Assembly: GCA_963693365.1 (NCBI GenBank)
Contig: CAVNZM010000010.1
Coordinates: 4,712,001 to 4,776,000 of the forward strand
Reading direction: 5' to 3'
Source of the DNA: Amoebidium appalachense
Taxonomy: Eukaryota; Ichthyosporea
DNA: 64,000 nt
Part shown: positions 36,484-50,818 of the stretch, piece after piece
Layout of the letters: the number at the start of each line of letters is the position of its first letter
How positions within the stretch are numbered: position 1 is the stretch's first letter
Notes under the pieces: generated by a model
Seen by the model: only the letters and a program-made list of their open reading frames with translations
Databases searched by the model: none
What the model was told of the DNA's origin: nothing
Translations under genes and position numbers: made by a program

Positions 36484-38939
36484 GGTGCTATGTAGCCTGC
36501 AAAACGATTCTGGAGCCGGTGCAACCTTGTGCTATTACTTGGAGTCGTACCCTTCTCTTTGTAGCCCGCTTAGCCACTAGGACTGAGCTGGAAAACGCAG
36601 CAGGTCAGACTTGGCGACGCTGGGCCCTCTACCACGCAATTAAAAGTGTATAAAACCCGATGTTGTTAGGCGGACGGCCGATGTTGTTGGGAAGTGATGT
36701 TTGAGGCCCGTGTGGGGTGGCTTAATATACAGACCGGGCCTTCATTAAAAGTGTTAACACCCGCGTCTCTATTAATTGTTAGCTCGACTTGACTTATAAT
36801 TATAATTGTTTGCTGGGTCTGATGACTTGACTTGACTTAAAAGTCGCGACTTGGAAGGGTACTATTTTTAGTAACTCCTCTGGCCGGCTGGGCCACACAC
36901 GGGCGTGGGCATTTTTCGCCCCCCGTTCCCACTCACCCTCCTGCCTATAAAATATGCTTCCCCGCCCCAAGCCACCCTCCCCCCTTCAAGTCACTCCTAT
37001 GTCCGGCCTCATGGCTTGACTTGACTTGGCCGAAATCAGGTGCTTGGTGAAGTGACTTCAAGTTGCGACTTGAAGTCAAGTCGCCACACAGGCTGAAAAG
37101 CCCTTGGTATGTGATAAAAAATGCGCGCACAGAATTGGTATGCAGTGTTGACTTGACTAATTCAAAAATTGCCCGCTCCTGGGCCGATTTTAACAAACAA
37201 ACAGTCTCATAACGCTCACGGAACGTTACAGCCACGTACTATGGAGCCAACCACAATGTCACATAATGTAAGTACGATTTATTCCCCTCGTGTAAGGTCC
37301 GAAGTTGCATTTTTTTAACACAGGTGACAGATACCATCCTTGCCAGGTGTGCAGGTATATAATGACTCAAGGGATCCTGTTTGTTACATGTCATATAAAA
37401 TGCGTTGTACATGTAACCTTCTTCAACTTTGGCCTGTGATACAAAAACGGTATACGTAATGGGCCGGGTACATCCCTCTCTCTCGAGCTCAGAGTCTCTC
37501 TATTGCCCCCCCCCCCCCCCCCCTCCCCCCCCTCCCCCCCCCCCCCCCCCTTCCCCCTCCCCTCCCATAATCATGCAGGGGGGGAATGTGCTGTTTATTA
37601 ACGACATGTAGGTGAGCTGTGATGAGATGTCGGCACCAAGGCCAACAGTACTTCCACCCAACAAGATAAACATGTACAAATTCGATGTTACACTTACTTC
37701 ATACAGATTTTTATGTGGAGATATAATGTATCAGATAGACATCATATGTGGAGATATATCGTTTATATATATATATTCGATATTCCAGATAATCCATACA
37801 CTTTTGAAATAGTAGAAACTCGCCCGAGTTAAGTATGAAATCAAGCCGGTAAAATTCGGTAGGTCTTTCACTGTGTCATGTGTATGGGCCCGGGTAAACT
37901 GGGTGTCACAGTGTATGTCTGGAGGAATACAGGTTGAAAGCAAACCACATTTTTGTGGGTATGTTCGTTTAGTTTGGTGTGGTGTGTTGTCTGGTGTAGG
38001 GCATACATATCTGTAAACTTTGTATTAAGTTACATCTCCACTGTAAAGCCTTCACACAATAAGAAAACGGCAACTCATATACAAACTGATCTATTAGAGA
38101 TTTACCCACACCGTCGCTCAAGTTACACACATATCTGGGGAGCAGTTCCCTACCCTTTGCATATTCACACAACGATAATTATACAGGAAATGATCTGCTA
38201 TACACAGTCCCGGTAACTTAAGTGCAAGCTGTCATCTGGTCTATCTTCCGCCGGAATAGCACGCCACGCAGTGTACATCTTTGATGTTTTCAAGATGATC
38301 ACTGAAAGTACTTTTGGCCACCAAACTTATGCGCTCGAGCTTCCTCGGTTCATGAATTATTAAGTATTATTACAAGAAATTGTGGGGAGTTCGTAGTCAC
38401 GGTGCTGTACTTTACCGGCAGCGCACTGCTATGCCCCGGAAGCGCAAGCTTCCGAGCCTATCTTGGCAAAAGAATATGCTTTATCCCGATCGCCTACAAT
38501 AAACAACAAAGGTCTTGCATTTTTTTTTTTTAACACAGGCACATACCATCCTTGCCTATTTATGTGAAAATCCCCGGGGGAATCATCATCAACCAATCAT
38601 ACCACTGGCTGTGTGAGCCAGGCTGCCAGGCTGAGCCTGCCAGCCTCTAGCTCACAAAGTCACCGTGACTGTACTGGGCGTGCAATCATCAGTGTCATAA
38701 TAAAATGTTACATGTTATGTGTGTGTCTACGAAAAGGGACAATACTTGAGGGTTCAATGGAAAAGGGTTAACAATAATAGAGAGCGGGGAAAGAGCCTGC
38801 GGCGCTTTGGGGCCCCTGGAGAGAGGGGAGACAAGAAGCTAAGGAAGCAGAAAAATTGAAGGGGTGGGTCTCTGGGGGAGGGGGGGGGAGGGGGGAGGGG
38901 GGGGGGGGAAAGGAGAGGGGGGGGGGGGGGGGGAGAGAA

Positions 38940-38951
38940 AGAGAGAGATGT

Positions 38952-38985
<34 letters not shown>

Positions 38986-39005
38986 GAGTCTCGGAGAGAG
39001 AGGGA

Positions 39006-39076
<71 letters not shown>
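38940..39076. repeat. (GA)n microsatellite
   Basis: A GA tract with a few interruptions, preceded and followed by G-rich DNA. Confidence 0.9.
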
Positions 39077-39078
<2 letters not shown>

Positions 39079-39879
39079 GGGGGGGGGGGGGGGGGGGGGG
39101 GGGGAGGGGGTGAAGGAGAGGGGGAGTCTGAGGGAAGGGGGGAGCTAGGACGGGGAGAGGGGGGAGCGGGGGGGGAAGCTGGGGGAGCGTGTGTTTTTTT
39201 TTGGGAGGGGGGGGGAGGGGATGGGGAATGGGGAAGGGGGGGGGGGGGAGGGGGGGGGGGGGGTAGAAAGCGTTACAAAGTTACAAAATGTAAGGGGCAC
39301 ATATGCGACTGATAGCATAATGCGGATTTGGCAAATCAGCACACACAAGTCGGGAGTGAGGGGTGGGGGGGGGGGGGGAGGGGGGGTATGTGTGTGTCTG
39401 TGTGTGTCGGTGCGTGTTTGCGTGTGTGTGTGTGTGTAGGTATTGGAGGAGGGGGGGAGGGGGGGGGGGGGGGGGGGGGGGGGCTGGAGTGAATGGTGTT
39501 GGATGGGGAGAAAAGTGGGGGAGGGAAAGGTGGCGGGGAGGGGGGGGAGGGGGGGGGGGGGGGGGATTGGGAGGTGTTGGTCAGTATTCCCACAACGAAT
39601 CAGGAAGTTACTCTGGTTGCTGTGGCCGATTTACATTCCGATTCGGAAAGGGGGGGGAGGGGGGAGGGGGGGAGGTGGGGGGAGGTGTTATGTGTGTGTG
39701 TGTGTGTCTTGGTATGTTGGTGGGGGATTAGTGAGAGGGGTAAGGTAGAAGAATGTTAGAGGGGGTTATGGGCAGCGTGCATCATAATTTAACAGAGAAA
39801 ATGTATGTGAGGTGGGTTGGTGGGCGAGAGTGGGTCACAGTAAGTTAGGGAGGAGGGGTTCCCGCAGACGCTGAGGAAA

Positions 39880-39913
<34 letters not shown>

Positions 39914-40051
39914 GGAAGGATCGTGGGTGATGATGATGGTTATGGTGGTAGATAGTTGGAGAAGCCCGGGGGAGAGGAGAGGGGGAGAGGCGGGAGGGGG
40001 GGGGGGGGGGGGGGGGAGTGTGGGGAGTATGCACACACCCTGGACACATCC

Positions 40052-40283
40052 GAGTCCTGCCAAACGCTGCACAGGGCATCCAAACTTATGCTCTGACCGT
40101 TTAAACCCTTGGCTGTGCCCGCCATCACATCTGTTTAACCCAAGTATCATCAGTAAAAGGGTTAAGGGAAGGAGATAAACCAAGATTTTAGATGGTTGAC
40201 GTGACTAGTAGAGCAACGTGTGGAATTCATATCCAAATTTATTCGAAAAATTGCTAAAATTCAACCAGTCATAGCCCAACTTT
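40052..40283 (+). repeat. Dispersed ~230-bp repeat, copy 2
   Basis: Homologous in the same orientation to 34646-34873 over its whole length (ends TTCAACCAGTCATAGCCCAAC). Like copy 1 it directly follows a G-rich tract. Confidence 0.8.
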
Positions 40284-40387
40284 AGATGTACACTATAAGC
40301 AGACCTACCCACGTTCGCCCCCCAGATGGGTTTGCATGATCAGATATTAGACAACCAGGCCCGCCTCCAGATTATTCGAAGATTGCT

Positions 40388-40431
<44 letters not shown>

Positions 40432-41045
40432 ACTACCACCTTCATAGCTTTGGTGTTTGCATCATCAAAACGGAACGTTTAAACAGGCGGTTTTAACACA
40501 TTTGGATAGGCAAGGATGTGTCTAGAGGAGTTTGTCATGGATTATGGGTGTGTTGGTGGTGTTTGGGGTGATGGTGAAGGGGTTCAACGTGCTGCACACT
40601 TGTGTTTACGAATAAGAAAAAGCAGAGATAACAGTAATACGGTAGCCAGTGGGTATAAAACCACATCACGATGCTTGATAAGTTATGACGTGAATATATT
40701 ATGTTCATGGTGGTGGGTTTAAAGGCATATTATGACAACATGAACATTCGAAAAGTAGAAGTTATATATTATGTTAGGTTTAGATGCATAGAATTCCATA
40801 AAAATGCAAAGTTGGTTGATCTGCAACTGGTAGGAAGGATTTGGCAATGATGAAATACAGTGTCACGGTGTTTTTCTTTTTTGCTTTGTTTTTTGTTTTT
40901 TTGAAATGATGCTAGGATATTTCAGGAATGATTGAAGCTGTGTTTGCCGATAGAAAAAGAAAAAAAGGTTGCAAGAGTAACTGCAGAAAAAATAGCTTGG
41001 TGTTGGATACATAGAGAACTTGGAACAGGCTGGTTTGTGTGGAGC

Positions 41046-41784
<739 letters not shown>

Positions 41785-42288
41785 GGGGCAAAAATAAGGG
41801 AAAGGTGGGGCGGGGAGAGGGGGAGAATAACCGAAGAGGAAGTTGGAACACCGCCGATGATCCAGAGGTACACAGTAGCATGTACAGTCGGTGGTGTTTT
41901 GAGACAACTTAGAGCACAATATCCGGCTATGACACGACTATGAAATTGTCGTAATTCCATTGACAACGTGTGACAATATTTTCCCCCTTTTTCTCTTGGC
42001 TGGATTATACCTTTCTCGGTTGAAAATATCATGAGCCAACCGGGGAAGAAAAAATAAGGAAAGAAAGAAAAAAAAACCTGTCCTTGCCTACTACTCATGT
42101 ATAGCTTCCTGTCCGATTCATGGGAACGTGTATTGGTAGCCCTCGCACTTCTGGCGCACGACTTCGGTGTGTGAGCACATGTACTTGTGTGCAAGCGGGT
42201 GTACTGTACGTGTGTGACACTGTAGTGATGGTGGTGTGGGAAGAATGGGAGGACGACTCGGGGAGTGGGGACGAGGGGAGGGGAGCCT

Positions 42289-42324
<36 letters not shown>

Positions 42325-42757
42325 CTGTTGGCAGTTATGTTGGTGGGAGGAGGGGTCCAAGTGGGGCGGGCGGGGGGGCCGGGGAGGAGGAGGGGAGAGA
42401 TGCACCATGCATAACAGGATGAAGAGACACAAACTCTGACAGCAACGTTTTTTTTCCTTTCTATACAACCTCTCTAATTCAAGTCCATGCGTGCTGATGG
42501 CATTGCCAAAGACAGTATAAGACTCTGACATCCGTGTGGTTTCCTGACAGAACACAGTGAGTGCCGTTATGTGAACAGTGTGCGACTCAGGGATTTTTGC
42601 AGTGTTTTATGAGAGAAGGTTTTCAAAACGAAACAATTCTTAGACAAGCTCTGGGACTTTTCCAATCGATACTTCTTTCTTCCTTGCTTTTTCTCCTCAT
42701 TTTTTCCCTACTGGTTTTGCCTACTAACAATCATTTTATAGCTTCCCCAGCTCCCCC

Positions 42758-42788
<31 letters not shown>

Positions 42789-42989
42789 AAAAAAAAAAAA
42801 AAAGGGAAAAAAACGAGACACACACCCCAGTTCCCCAATTTCAGAAAGAAGAAAGGAGGGAAATAAAAGGAGGAAAGAAAGAAAAAGAAAACAAAGTTTT
42901 TTGTCTTCTGCATGACTTATAGGCTATACTACATACTCGAGTCAGTGCAAATTTAAACTCAACACACAGCTCCTTTAGCTTTCCACAAC

Positions 42990-43649
42990 ATGGCAACCAT
43001 TTACACCATTGGTCATGGGACCCGAACCCTTAAAGAACTAGACGCCATCCTGATCCAAAACGAGATAGACATTCTAGTCGACGTGAGAAGCTACCCACGA
43101 AGCCGCACAAACCCACAGTTCAACAAAGACAAGCTCGAAAAACACTACATAAACTACCTGAAATCAAACCTCACAACCGGAAAAAAGACGAAAAAAACAA
43201 CCAAACAACCGGAAACGGCAAAAAAATCAACCGAGAGACACATCGAATACATGCACCTCCTGGGGCTCGGGGGACGTCGGCCGAAAACGGAATCGTGCGC
43301 AAAACACGTTTCTTTAAGGGTAGACGCGTTTCGCAACTACGCCGGCTACATGTCCACCGACGCGTTTAAAGAATCTCTCAAACAGTTGGTGAAAATGTCT
43401 TCTTCGAGGAAAAAGGTGTGCATTATGTGCAGTGAAACTCTCTGGTGGAGGTGTCATAGACGAATGATTTCGGACGCTTTGGTGGTGCGTGGAGAGGCAA
43501 GCGTGTTCCATTTGGGCGTCGGAAAAACACCTGCGGCACATGTGGTGTGGGACATCGCGCGGGGGCTTCCAAATAAGGAAATTGTCTATGATGCCCCTGA
43601 GGTGAAAGCACGCGATAAAGGCATTCCAAAATATTTCTCGTCTTGCTGA
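42990..43649 (+). CDS. DUF488 family protein, single exon
   Basis: This 219-residue intact frame starts with ATIYTIGHGTRTL and shows the DUF488 landmarks in order: TIGHG near the N-terminus, DILVDVRSYPRSRTNPQFN, LGLGGRRP, FRNYAGYM, and the signature KKVCIMCSETLWWRCHRRMI, where C..CHRR may bind a metal or a substrate. Biochemical function of the family is unknown. It is common in bacteria and archaea and sporadic in eukaryotes. The lack of introns, next to genes with many, hints at acquisition by transfer (inference). A Lys/Thr-rich insertion (about residues 63-82) separates the two halves and looks eukaryote-like. The ATG at 42990 is the first and gives the full TIGHG motif. Decayed copies of its 3' end follow. 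Confidence 0.88.
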   Translation: MATIYTIGHGTRTLKELDAILIQNEIDILVDVRSYPRSRTNPQFNKDKLEKHYINYLKSNLTTGKKTKKTTKQPETAKKSTERHIEYMHLLGLGGRRPKTESCAKHVSLRVDAFRNYAGYMSTDAFKESLKQLVKMSSSRKKVCIMCSETLWWRCHRRMISDALVVRGEASVFHLGVGKTPAAHVVWDIARGLPNKEIVYDAPEVKARDKGIPKYFSSC

Positions 43650-44345
43650 TTCTTATCCAGTAGTGGGTGGGATGAGCGTACACATGTTCTTTATGTGGGT
43701 GTCGGGAAAATGCATGCGGCACACGTGGTGTGGGATGTCGCAGGTGCACTTAATTGCAAATAAGGAAATCATACCGTATGATGCTTAGGTGGCCGTGACG
43801 AAAATTAAATATTTTACACCCTTCCGATTTCTCTAAGAGTCTATGCTTTAGCGATGCGTGGGATGTTTGTTTGTTTGTTTCATGGAGGTGTCGACCGAAT
43901 TCTTACATGTCAAGTGGTTAGTCGCACGGCTATTTCCAAATAAGGAAATTGTATTTGATGCTTAGGTGCCCATGAGTGGCCCGTGACAAGAAATATTTAT
44001 GCCTTTTATAGTTTTCTGAGAGTCTGTATGCGTTGGCGCTGCGTGGAATGAACTTTTTTCGTTTTGGTTGCCGGAGGAAAAAAACAAAAACAAAGAAAAC
44101 AAAAACAAAAAAAAAAACTCACATGTCGTGTGGTTAGGCCCCACACACTTCTAAATAAGGAAATTGTCTACGCTGCTTAGGTGTAATTGCATGTGTTATA
44201 AAAAGATTCTCTAGCTCTTGTTCCTCCATGTGCGTCTGATTTGGTGGTGGGGAAATGAATGTGTTCCATTTTTTTTTGTGGGGCAATGTCTGCGGCAAAT
44301 ATGGCGCGGGACGTCACACACGTATTCACAAATATGGACGCTTAC
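43497..44345 (+). repeat. Degenerate tandem array derived from the 3' end of the DUF488 gene
   Basis: The phrase CCAAATAAGGAAATTG of the gene (43569) recurs with changes at 43756, 43936, 44151 and 44328 (spacing about 187, 180, 215 and 177 bp). Around each copy further pieces of the gene end persist: GTGTTCCATTT, GCGGCACA.GTGG, ATGATGC..AGGTG. The last copy still aligns from TTGGTGGTG to AAATATGGA. Copies 2-4 share GATGCTTAGGTG where the gene has GATGCCCCTGAGGTG. Confidence 0.8.
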
Positions 44346-44568
44346 TGTAGGTGAAATGCGAACAACAAACTCTTATTTTCTATCGCTCTCTTACACCTCT
44401 GAGTATCTTTTGACCCTAATGGACATGTTGAATTCCAGGCTCTAACTCTGGTTACACTTTTAGGACAGTATTTAATAGTTACTTTATACTGTTGGTCAGT
44501 AAGATTGTTCTTTCGTCCTCGGGTGTTCAATATCACCTTCAATTAGGAATTTTTTCTTGTGTGCCTCG

Positions 44569-44609
<41 letters not shown>

Positions 44610-44629
44610 CGTGCGTGTGTTTGTATGCA

Positions 44630-44662
<33 letters not shown>

Positions 44663-45504
44663 ATGCCATGTGTGTGTGTGTATGCCATGTGTGTGTGTGT
44701 GTGTGTGTGTGTGTGGTGTGTCACGGTGTGTGTGTGTGTGTGTATGCGTGTGTGTGGGTGTGTGTATAGGTGTGTTCACTGCACACATGTAGCGAAACAC
44801 GTGACATGCATATGTACTTGCACAGGAAGTATTACATGTCAGAACGTCATACGTCATGGACATTGGTAAACAGGGGCCGTAGGAAATCTTCAGATACACT
44901 TGTGATAATCTATTGGAAAATGCAGCATGGGCCTGCCTGCTGCCACAAATTCGTCAGGATATCCTATTATCTCACGATTAAAATCACACCGAGGAATGCT
45001 GGATAAATGGTTAGGAATATACCCACACCTTTGTGTTTCTTGATTTGCCTATCTAGTACACAGAGAGATCCATAAAATCGTACAGCAAAAAAAGAAGCCC
45101 CCCCCCCCCCCCCCCCCCCACCCTTTTACTCCTCCCCCCCCCCCCCCCCCCCTCCCGCCACACCCACACCCATTCTCTCTCTTTCTTGTACGACCCTAAT
45201 AATGGGATGCCCAAACTGGATGGGAAAAAATTCTACAAAACTATGACTGCATCAAAAGAGGGTCTTTTTTACTTTTCCTTTTATATAACAGCACGCGTAC
45301 ATTTTGAGCCCCTATCACCCACAAACAATCCAAGAATTTTTCTTTTCAATCCAGCCTTTTCTAGAATACTTTGACAAACTCCCCTCCACAAAGCAACTTT
45401 GCAAGTTGGCGCAACAACGTCGTCGGGGAGAAAAATGCAAGTCGAAGCTCACAGACACAGACACAGACACACACACACACACACACACACACCGACTATT
45501 TAGC
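44346..45504. other. Intergenic DNA with GT repeats
   Basis: (GT)n with GC interruptions (44570-44775), a short unique stretch, C runs (45097-45152), and a CA repeat (45462-45492) just past the stop of the transporter gene. Part of 45170-45504 is probably the 3' UTR of that minus-strand gene. I saw no AATAAA in the expected place. Confidence 0.55.
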
Positions 45505-45858
45505 TCAGGCCTGCCCCTGGTGTTTCGCGGCGGTGGGAAGCACCCCTTGCTTCTTCTTTGCGTTCATCTGTTCGTGATACTTGACGTACGAATAGTAGAT
45601 GGAGCCAAAAACGCTAATGTTGATACCCGCGAAATTTGTGAAACTGTAGGCGTAATCGGGAATAATGATCATGCCGATGTACGTCGAAAGGATGTTCTTG
45701 AGGCACCCTGCACGTGCACGGGGTTAGTGTAAGAGAGAGAGAGAGCACGCGTGTGTGGACGGGTGTCCGTGTGCATTCAGCACGAGTGAATACGTATGCA
45801 CATGTCTGCGTGTTTATGGAGCGAGTGTGTCAGGGTGTGCAAGTGTGCAAGTGTGCAC

Positions 45859-45933
<75 letters not shown>

Positions 45934-46070
45934 TGTTTGTGTGTCTGCAGTATGCGAAGCGAGTGTGTACGTGTGTGCATGTGTGTATGTGCATGAGTGT
46001 GTCGAGTGTGGGTGTGTATGCGTGCGCATGTACCTGCATGAGTATGGAGCGAGTGTGTAGGTGTGTGCAC

Positions 46071-46109
<39 letters not shown>

Positions 46110-46449
46110 GCATGTGAGTGTCTGCGGAGAGCGTGTGGATGCGCGCCTGTGTATTTCGTGTTTATTGTCTGCGCGCGTGTATGTGCATATGTATCAAGTC
46201 TGACCGTACGTGTATGTACGTGGAACGTGTGTATCGAGTGTTTGTTGTACGTGTGTACATGAATATCTTGTGTCTATGTCATCGGTGAAGGTGTGAAGAA
46301 GCACATTGCCGAAATTTGCTACCCCCCCCCCCCCCCCCCCCCCTCTCTCCCCCCCGCCACACCCCCACACCTACAAATAACATGATTGATATGATTCAGC
46401 TTTTCTAGAAGACATAAAGAATCTCGCCATCTATACACATCCCCGTGGT

Positions 46450-46511
<62 letters not shown>

Positions 46512-47474
46512 AGGGGTTGAAGGCGGGGGGGGGGGGGGGGGGGGGGGGGAGATAAGCACATGTGTTTTCAGCTTGTGTGTCCTTTTTTTCGTTGGCAGGA
46601 AGAGGGGGGGAGAGAGGGGGGGGGGGGGTTTGAATGCGGAACACGGTACGAAGTACGCATACACGATGAGAAGTATGGTGCAGGACACATGCAAAGGCAA
46701 ACATTCAAGTATGCAACATCAGCCATGCGCACAGTATGCGTCATAAGCAGAGCCCATCCTCAGGGAGGGCTCAAGTCATCAATTGCGTCTGAGTTTCGAC
46801 CCCTTAACCCGCGTATATACGACTCTCCAACTCAGACAGCAGCATCAACTGAACTTGGGAGGGTCAACCCGTCTTGATCAAAGACGAGCAGGGTTGCTTA
46901 TGCAAGCAAGGTGAGCAAAACGGTGAAGATGTGTGTGCAAACTAAAGCAGTGCAGCGAAAAACGCGTATGTGCTTACAGATGCACGACACAGAGCAACCA
47001 TGCCCGGTTGCATGGAAGTAAAGCGGTGGGGGGGGGGGGGGGGGGGGGGGGGTCAAATACCAATGACAGTCGTCGTCAGTGCAGAATTGACCTTTGTGCA
47101 GTGGAAAATCGAGAAATTCAGCACGAACCCCATCACCGACGCGCACAGGAAGCAAGTCAAAAACCCCCCGTCGAGCCAGCTGTCGAAATTTCGCACACCG
47201 TCCCACTCCCCCTGGTACATGAAGTACATGAGAAGGATCGGGAAAGAAAAAAGTGAGTTGTAAAACATGAGACCGTACGTTCCGAGCTCCTTCGAATCGA
47301 GCTTTTTCTTCATAACGACACCGTTCAAGGCCGTGGCGACGTTGTTTATCATGATGTAGGTGTAGCCAGCGGCGTCGAAAACGAGGTCGTCGTATGCGGC
47401 GACCATTGCTCCAAACACCATCAGGAACACGCTCAGTTTCACCTTGAAGGAGGACTCGTAGCCGAGATAGTAGC

Positions 47475-47511
<37 letters not shown>

Positions 47512-47533
47512 GGGGAGGGTGGGGAGAGGGGGA

Positions 47534-47568
<35 letters not shown>

Positions 47569-47707
47569 GGGGGAAGAGGGGAGGGAAGGGGTGGAGGGGA
47601 GGGGTTAGAATGCGTTGTAGAGTAAAAAGTCCACATTCATGACTGAAATACAACACAGTGTGCAGAGCCAAAGAAGAAAGAGAGAGAGAGAGACGGGGGG
47701 GAGAGGG

Positions 47708-47748
<41 letters not shown>

Positions 47749-48190
47749 AGGGAGGGAAGATGGGGTAAAGATCATGGTGAAAGAGAAACCAGTAATGAGG
47801 GTGGTGGTTTGGGGCCCGGAGGGCGCGGGGGGGGGGGGGGGGGGGGGGGGGGGATGTGTGTGTGCGCCACTGGCCGGGGGTGGGGGGGGAGGAAGGGAAG
47901 GGGAGGGAAGATTGGGTCCATGTGTACGTGTGAATGTGGGTGTGGGTGCATGCACGTGTATGTGTGTGTGTGTGAATGTGAGTGTGTGAGTGTGTGAGTG
48001 TGTGTACCTATGCCTGCATGTTTCCGTGCAGGGGTGTACGTGCATATCGGAGGGACCGGGGGGATGGGGAGGGGGGGGGGGGGGGGGGGGGAGGATTCGT
48101 GCATGTGTGTATGGATGAGCTCATGTGTGACCAGGGCAGCGGGGGGAAGGGGAGGGAAGTATATGTCTCTCTCTCTCTCTCTCTCTCTCC

Positions 48191-48235
<45 letters not shown>

Positions 48236-49764
48236 CGGAAAAGTGTGACGGTGGAAAGAATGAGGTGGGGCATGGAAGGAAGGAGGAGGAAGGTGGTAGA
48301 TGAAAAGGAGATAGAGGTGGGGGGGAGGGGCGGCGGCAAGCAAGGTAGGAAAGGAAAAAAGAATGCAGAAAAGCTAGGAGATGGCGCTAGTGGTTTTTGG
48401 TAATACGGGGGGGGGGGGGGGGGGGGGTGGTGTGTGTGTGTGTGGGGGGGGGGGGGGATGTATGCATTCGAGGGTTGGAAATATGGGGAGGGAGGGGGTG
48501 GGGTGGGAGGAGGGGAGAGGGGGGGAGGGGGGGATCTGAACAGGTCAATTCGAGATGGAGGAGAGGTGGTGTGGGAAGTGTAGTTGTCAGTGCAAAAGCA
48601 GAGGTGAAAAGGAACAACACCATGAAAATGAATGGAACAAACACATTTCAAGGGTCAAACCAACAAGCGTTATGATGTCTGAATACGTGATGAAACCAAC
48701 GTGTGTGCGTGTGTGTGTGTGTGTGTTTGTGTGTGTGTAAGTTGTGCATGCGCGTGCGTATCTGTGTGTGTGTGTGCCTGTGGGTGCGCAGAGCGGTGCA
48801 TCGGACACACCATGCGAGTTCACATGGATGGGCCATAATCCCCCCCTGGATATGTCGCCATAATTTCAGTCTGTGTGCAGTGGTGTATAGGTGCAAGCAC
48901 AAGACACTCCGCCTATTGCGCGTGCCTGTGCACGTTCGTGCACGTTCGTGCCCGTGTGGTGCCTGTGTATACGTATGTGTGCGTACGTGTGTGCGCGCAC
49001 GAGCCGGCGCGCACGTGTGTGTGCGCGCCCGCACACGCGCCTGGTTGGGCATTCGGGCATGTGTGTGGCTCTGTGCATACCCGTACGTCTAGATCCATGT
49101 TGGTGCAGGTGCGCTTTGGTGCCAACGAGTTGCACGAGCTGGGTGTGTGTGTGTGTGTGTGTGCGTGCGTGTGTGCGGCCGTGGGGGAGGGGGGGGGGGG
49201 GGGGGGGAGGAGGGGCATATCCATGATCCACGAATGTGGGATCCGAATGCATGTCGTGTCTGCGCACACACATGCAAGAAGAGAACAAGGGGTATGTCCA
49301 CAAAGAAACTTGGAGCGGGTACGTGGCTGTGAGAGAGTGTGTGCGTGTGTGTGTGTGCATCTGTGTCTGTGTGTGTGTGTGTGCGGGGGGCAAGGGGGGG
49401 GGGGGGGGGGGGAGAAGGGGGCCGGAGAGAGAGAGGATCACTGCACACACCTCAAGGACCATGGTGAACACGATGGAGAAACGGCGCAACACAGTGAACA
49501 TGGGGATGCTGATCTTCTGAGTGCCGCCAAGACCGGTGAGGGTGTTGAGCATAAAGATGAATGGCAGTGGGAACACCTTCCAGAATATGTCCCTGTGCAA
49601 AATGTACACAGGTGAGAAGGTAGGGAGGGAGGGAGGGAGGGAGGGTGGGTGGGTGGGGGATGGTGGTGGGGGGGAAGGGGGAGGGAGGGGTGGGGGTTGG
49701 GAAGAGGGGGGGGGGGGGGGGGGGAGGGAGAGGTGGGGGGTTAGAGGGACAAGGCGGAGGTTAG

Positions 49765-49821
<57 letters not shown>

Positions 49822-50505
49822 TGCGTTTGTGTGCTGATGTGGATGGGTGTGTGTCGCTGTGGTTGCGGGTTAGGTTGGGGCGAGGGGAGAGAAGGGGGAT
49901 AAGAATGCATATGGGTGTGTGCCTTTGCTCGTCGAGAAAGGTTGAGTAGAGAGGAGGAGGGAAGGATAGGATTGGGTGGGTGGTCATGTGGTGGTGGTAG
50001 GGTGGGGGGGGGGGGGGGGGGGGGGAGGGGAAAGGGGGGGGTGGGGGGAGGGGAGGGGGACAATGAGAAAGCAAATAGCCCAATAGGTGAAGTAACGCAA
50101 AGCCACTCAAACAGCACACGGAAGCCATTACTTGATGTCTTTAAAGCATGATGGGATTTAAGTATGCAAGAGGGGCAAGAACACACTTTGTGCCTAAGGA
50201 GAGAACTGGGGAGGGGGGGGGGGGGGGGGGGGGGGGGAGGGGAGGAGGAGGGGAGGGGGCGGGAAGGGGGGGGGAGGCTACGTGTACCTGGGATGTGTGC
50301 AAATGGTTATGCGTGTGGTTGGACGTGGGTATGTTAATATATGTGTGAGACCTGTGCTGGTCAAATCTAGGGAAAGAGTGGCTATGAAACACTGTATGTG
50401 GATTGATTAATGGTTGTGTAGAATGACTGGCATCGGAGGAGGCGGGGGAGGCTGAGGTTAGGGAGGATGGCATGGCTATGTGTGCGTGTGCTGTGTGTGT
50501 GTGCG

Positions 50506-50557
<52 letters not shown>

Positions 50558-50743
50558 ATATATGTGTGGAACTTGTGCTGGTCAAATTTAGGGAAAGAGT
50601 GGCTATGAAACACTGTATGTGGAATGATAAGGGGTTGTGTAGAATGACTGGCATCGGAGGACGCGGGGAGGCTGAGGTTAGGGAGGATGGTATGGCTATG
50701 TCTGCGTGTGCTGTGTGTGTGTGTGCTGTGTGTGTGTGTGCGC

Positions 50744-50818
<75 letters not shown>

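Noticed and set aside
40516-40722. 68-residue plus-strand frame
   Set aside because: No family resemblance, signal or splice context; it is the length expected by chance.
43681-44345. Second DUF488 gene downstream of the first
   Set aside because: Only the 3' ~150 bp is repeated, frames are broken and no TIGHG start exists; it is a decayed repeat array.
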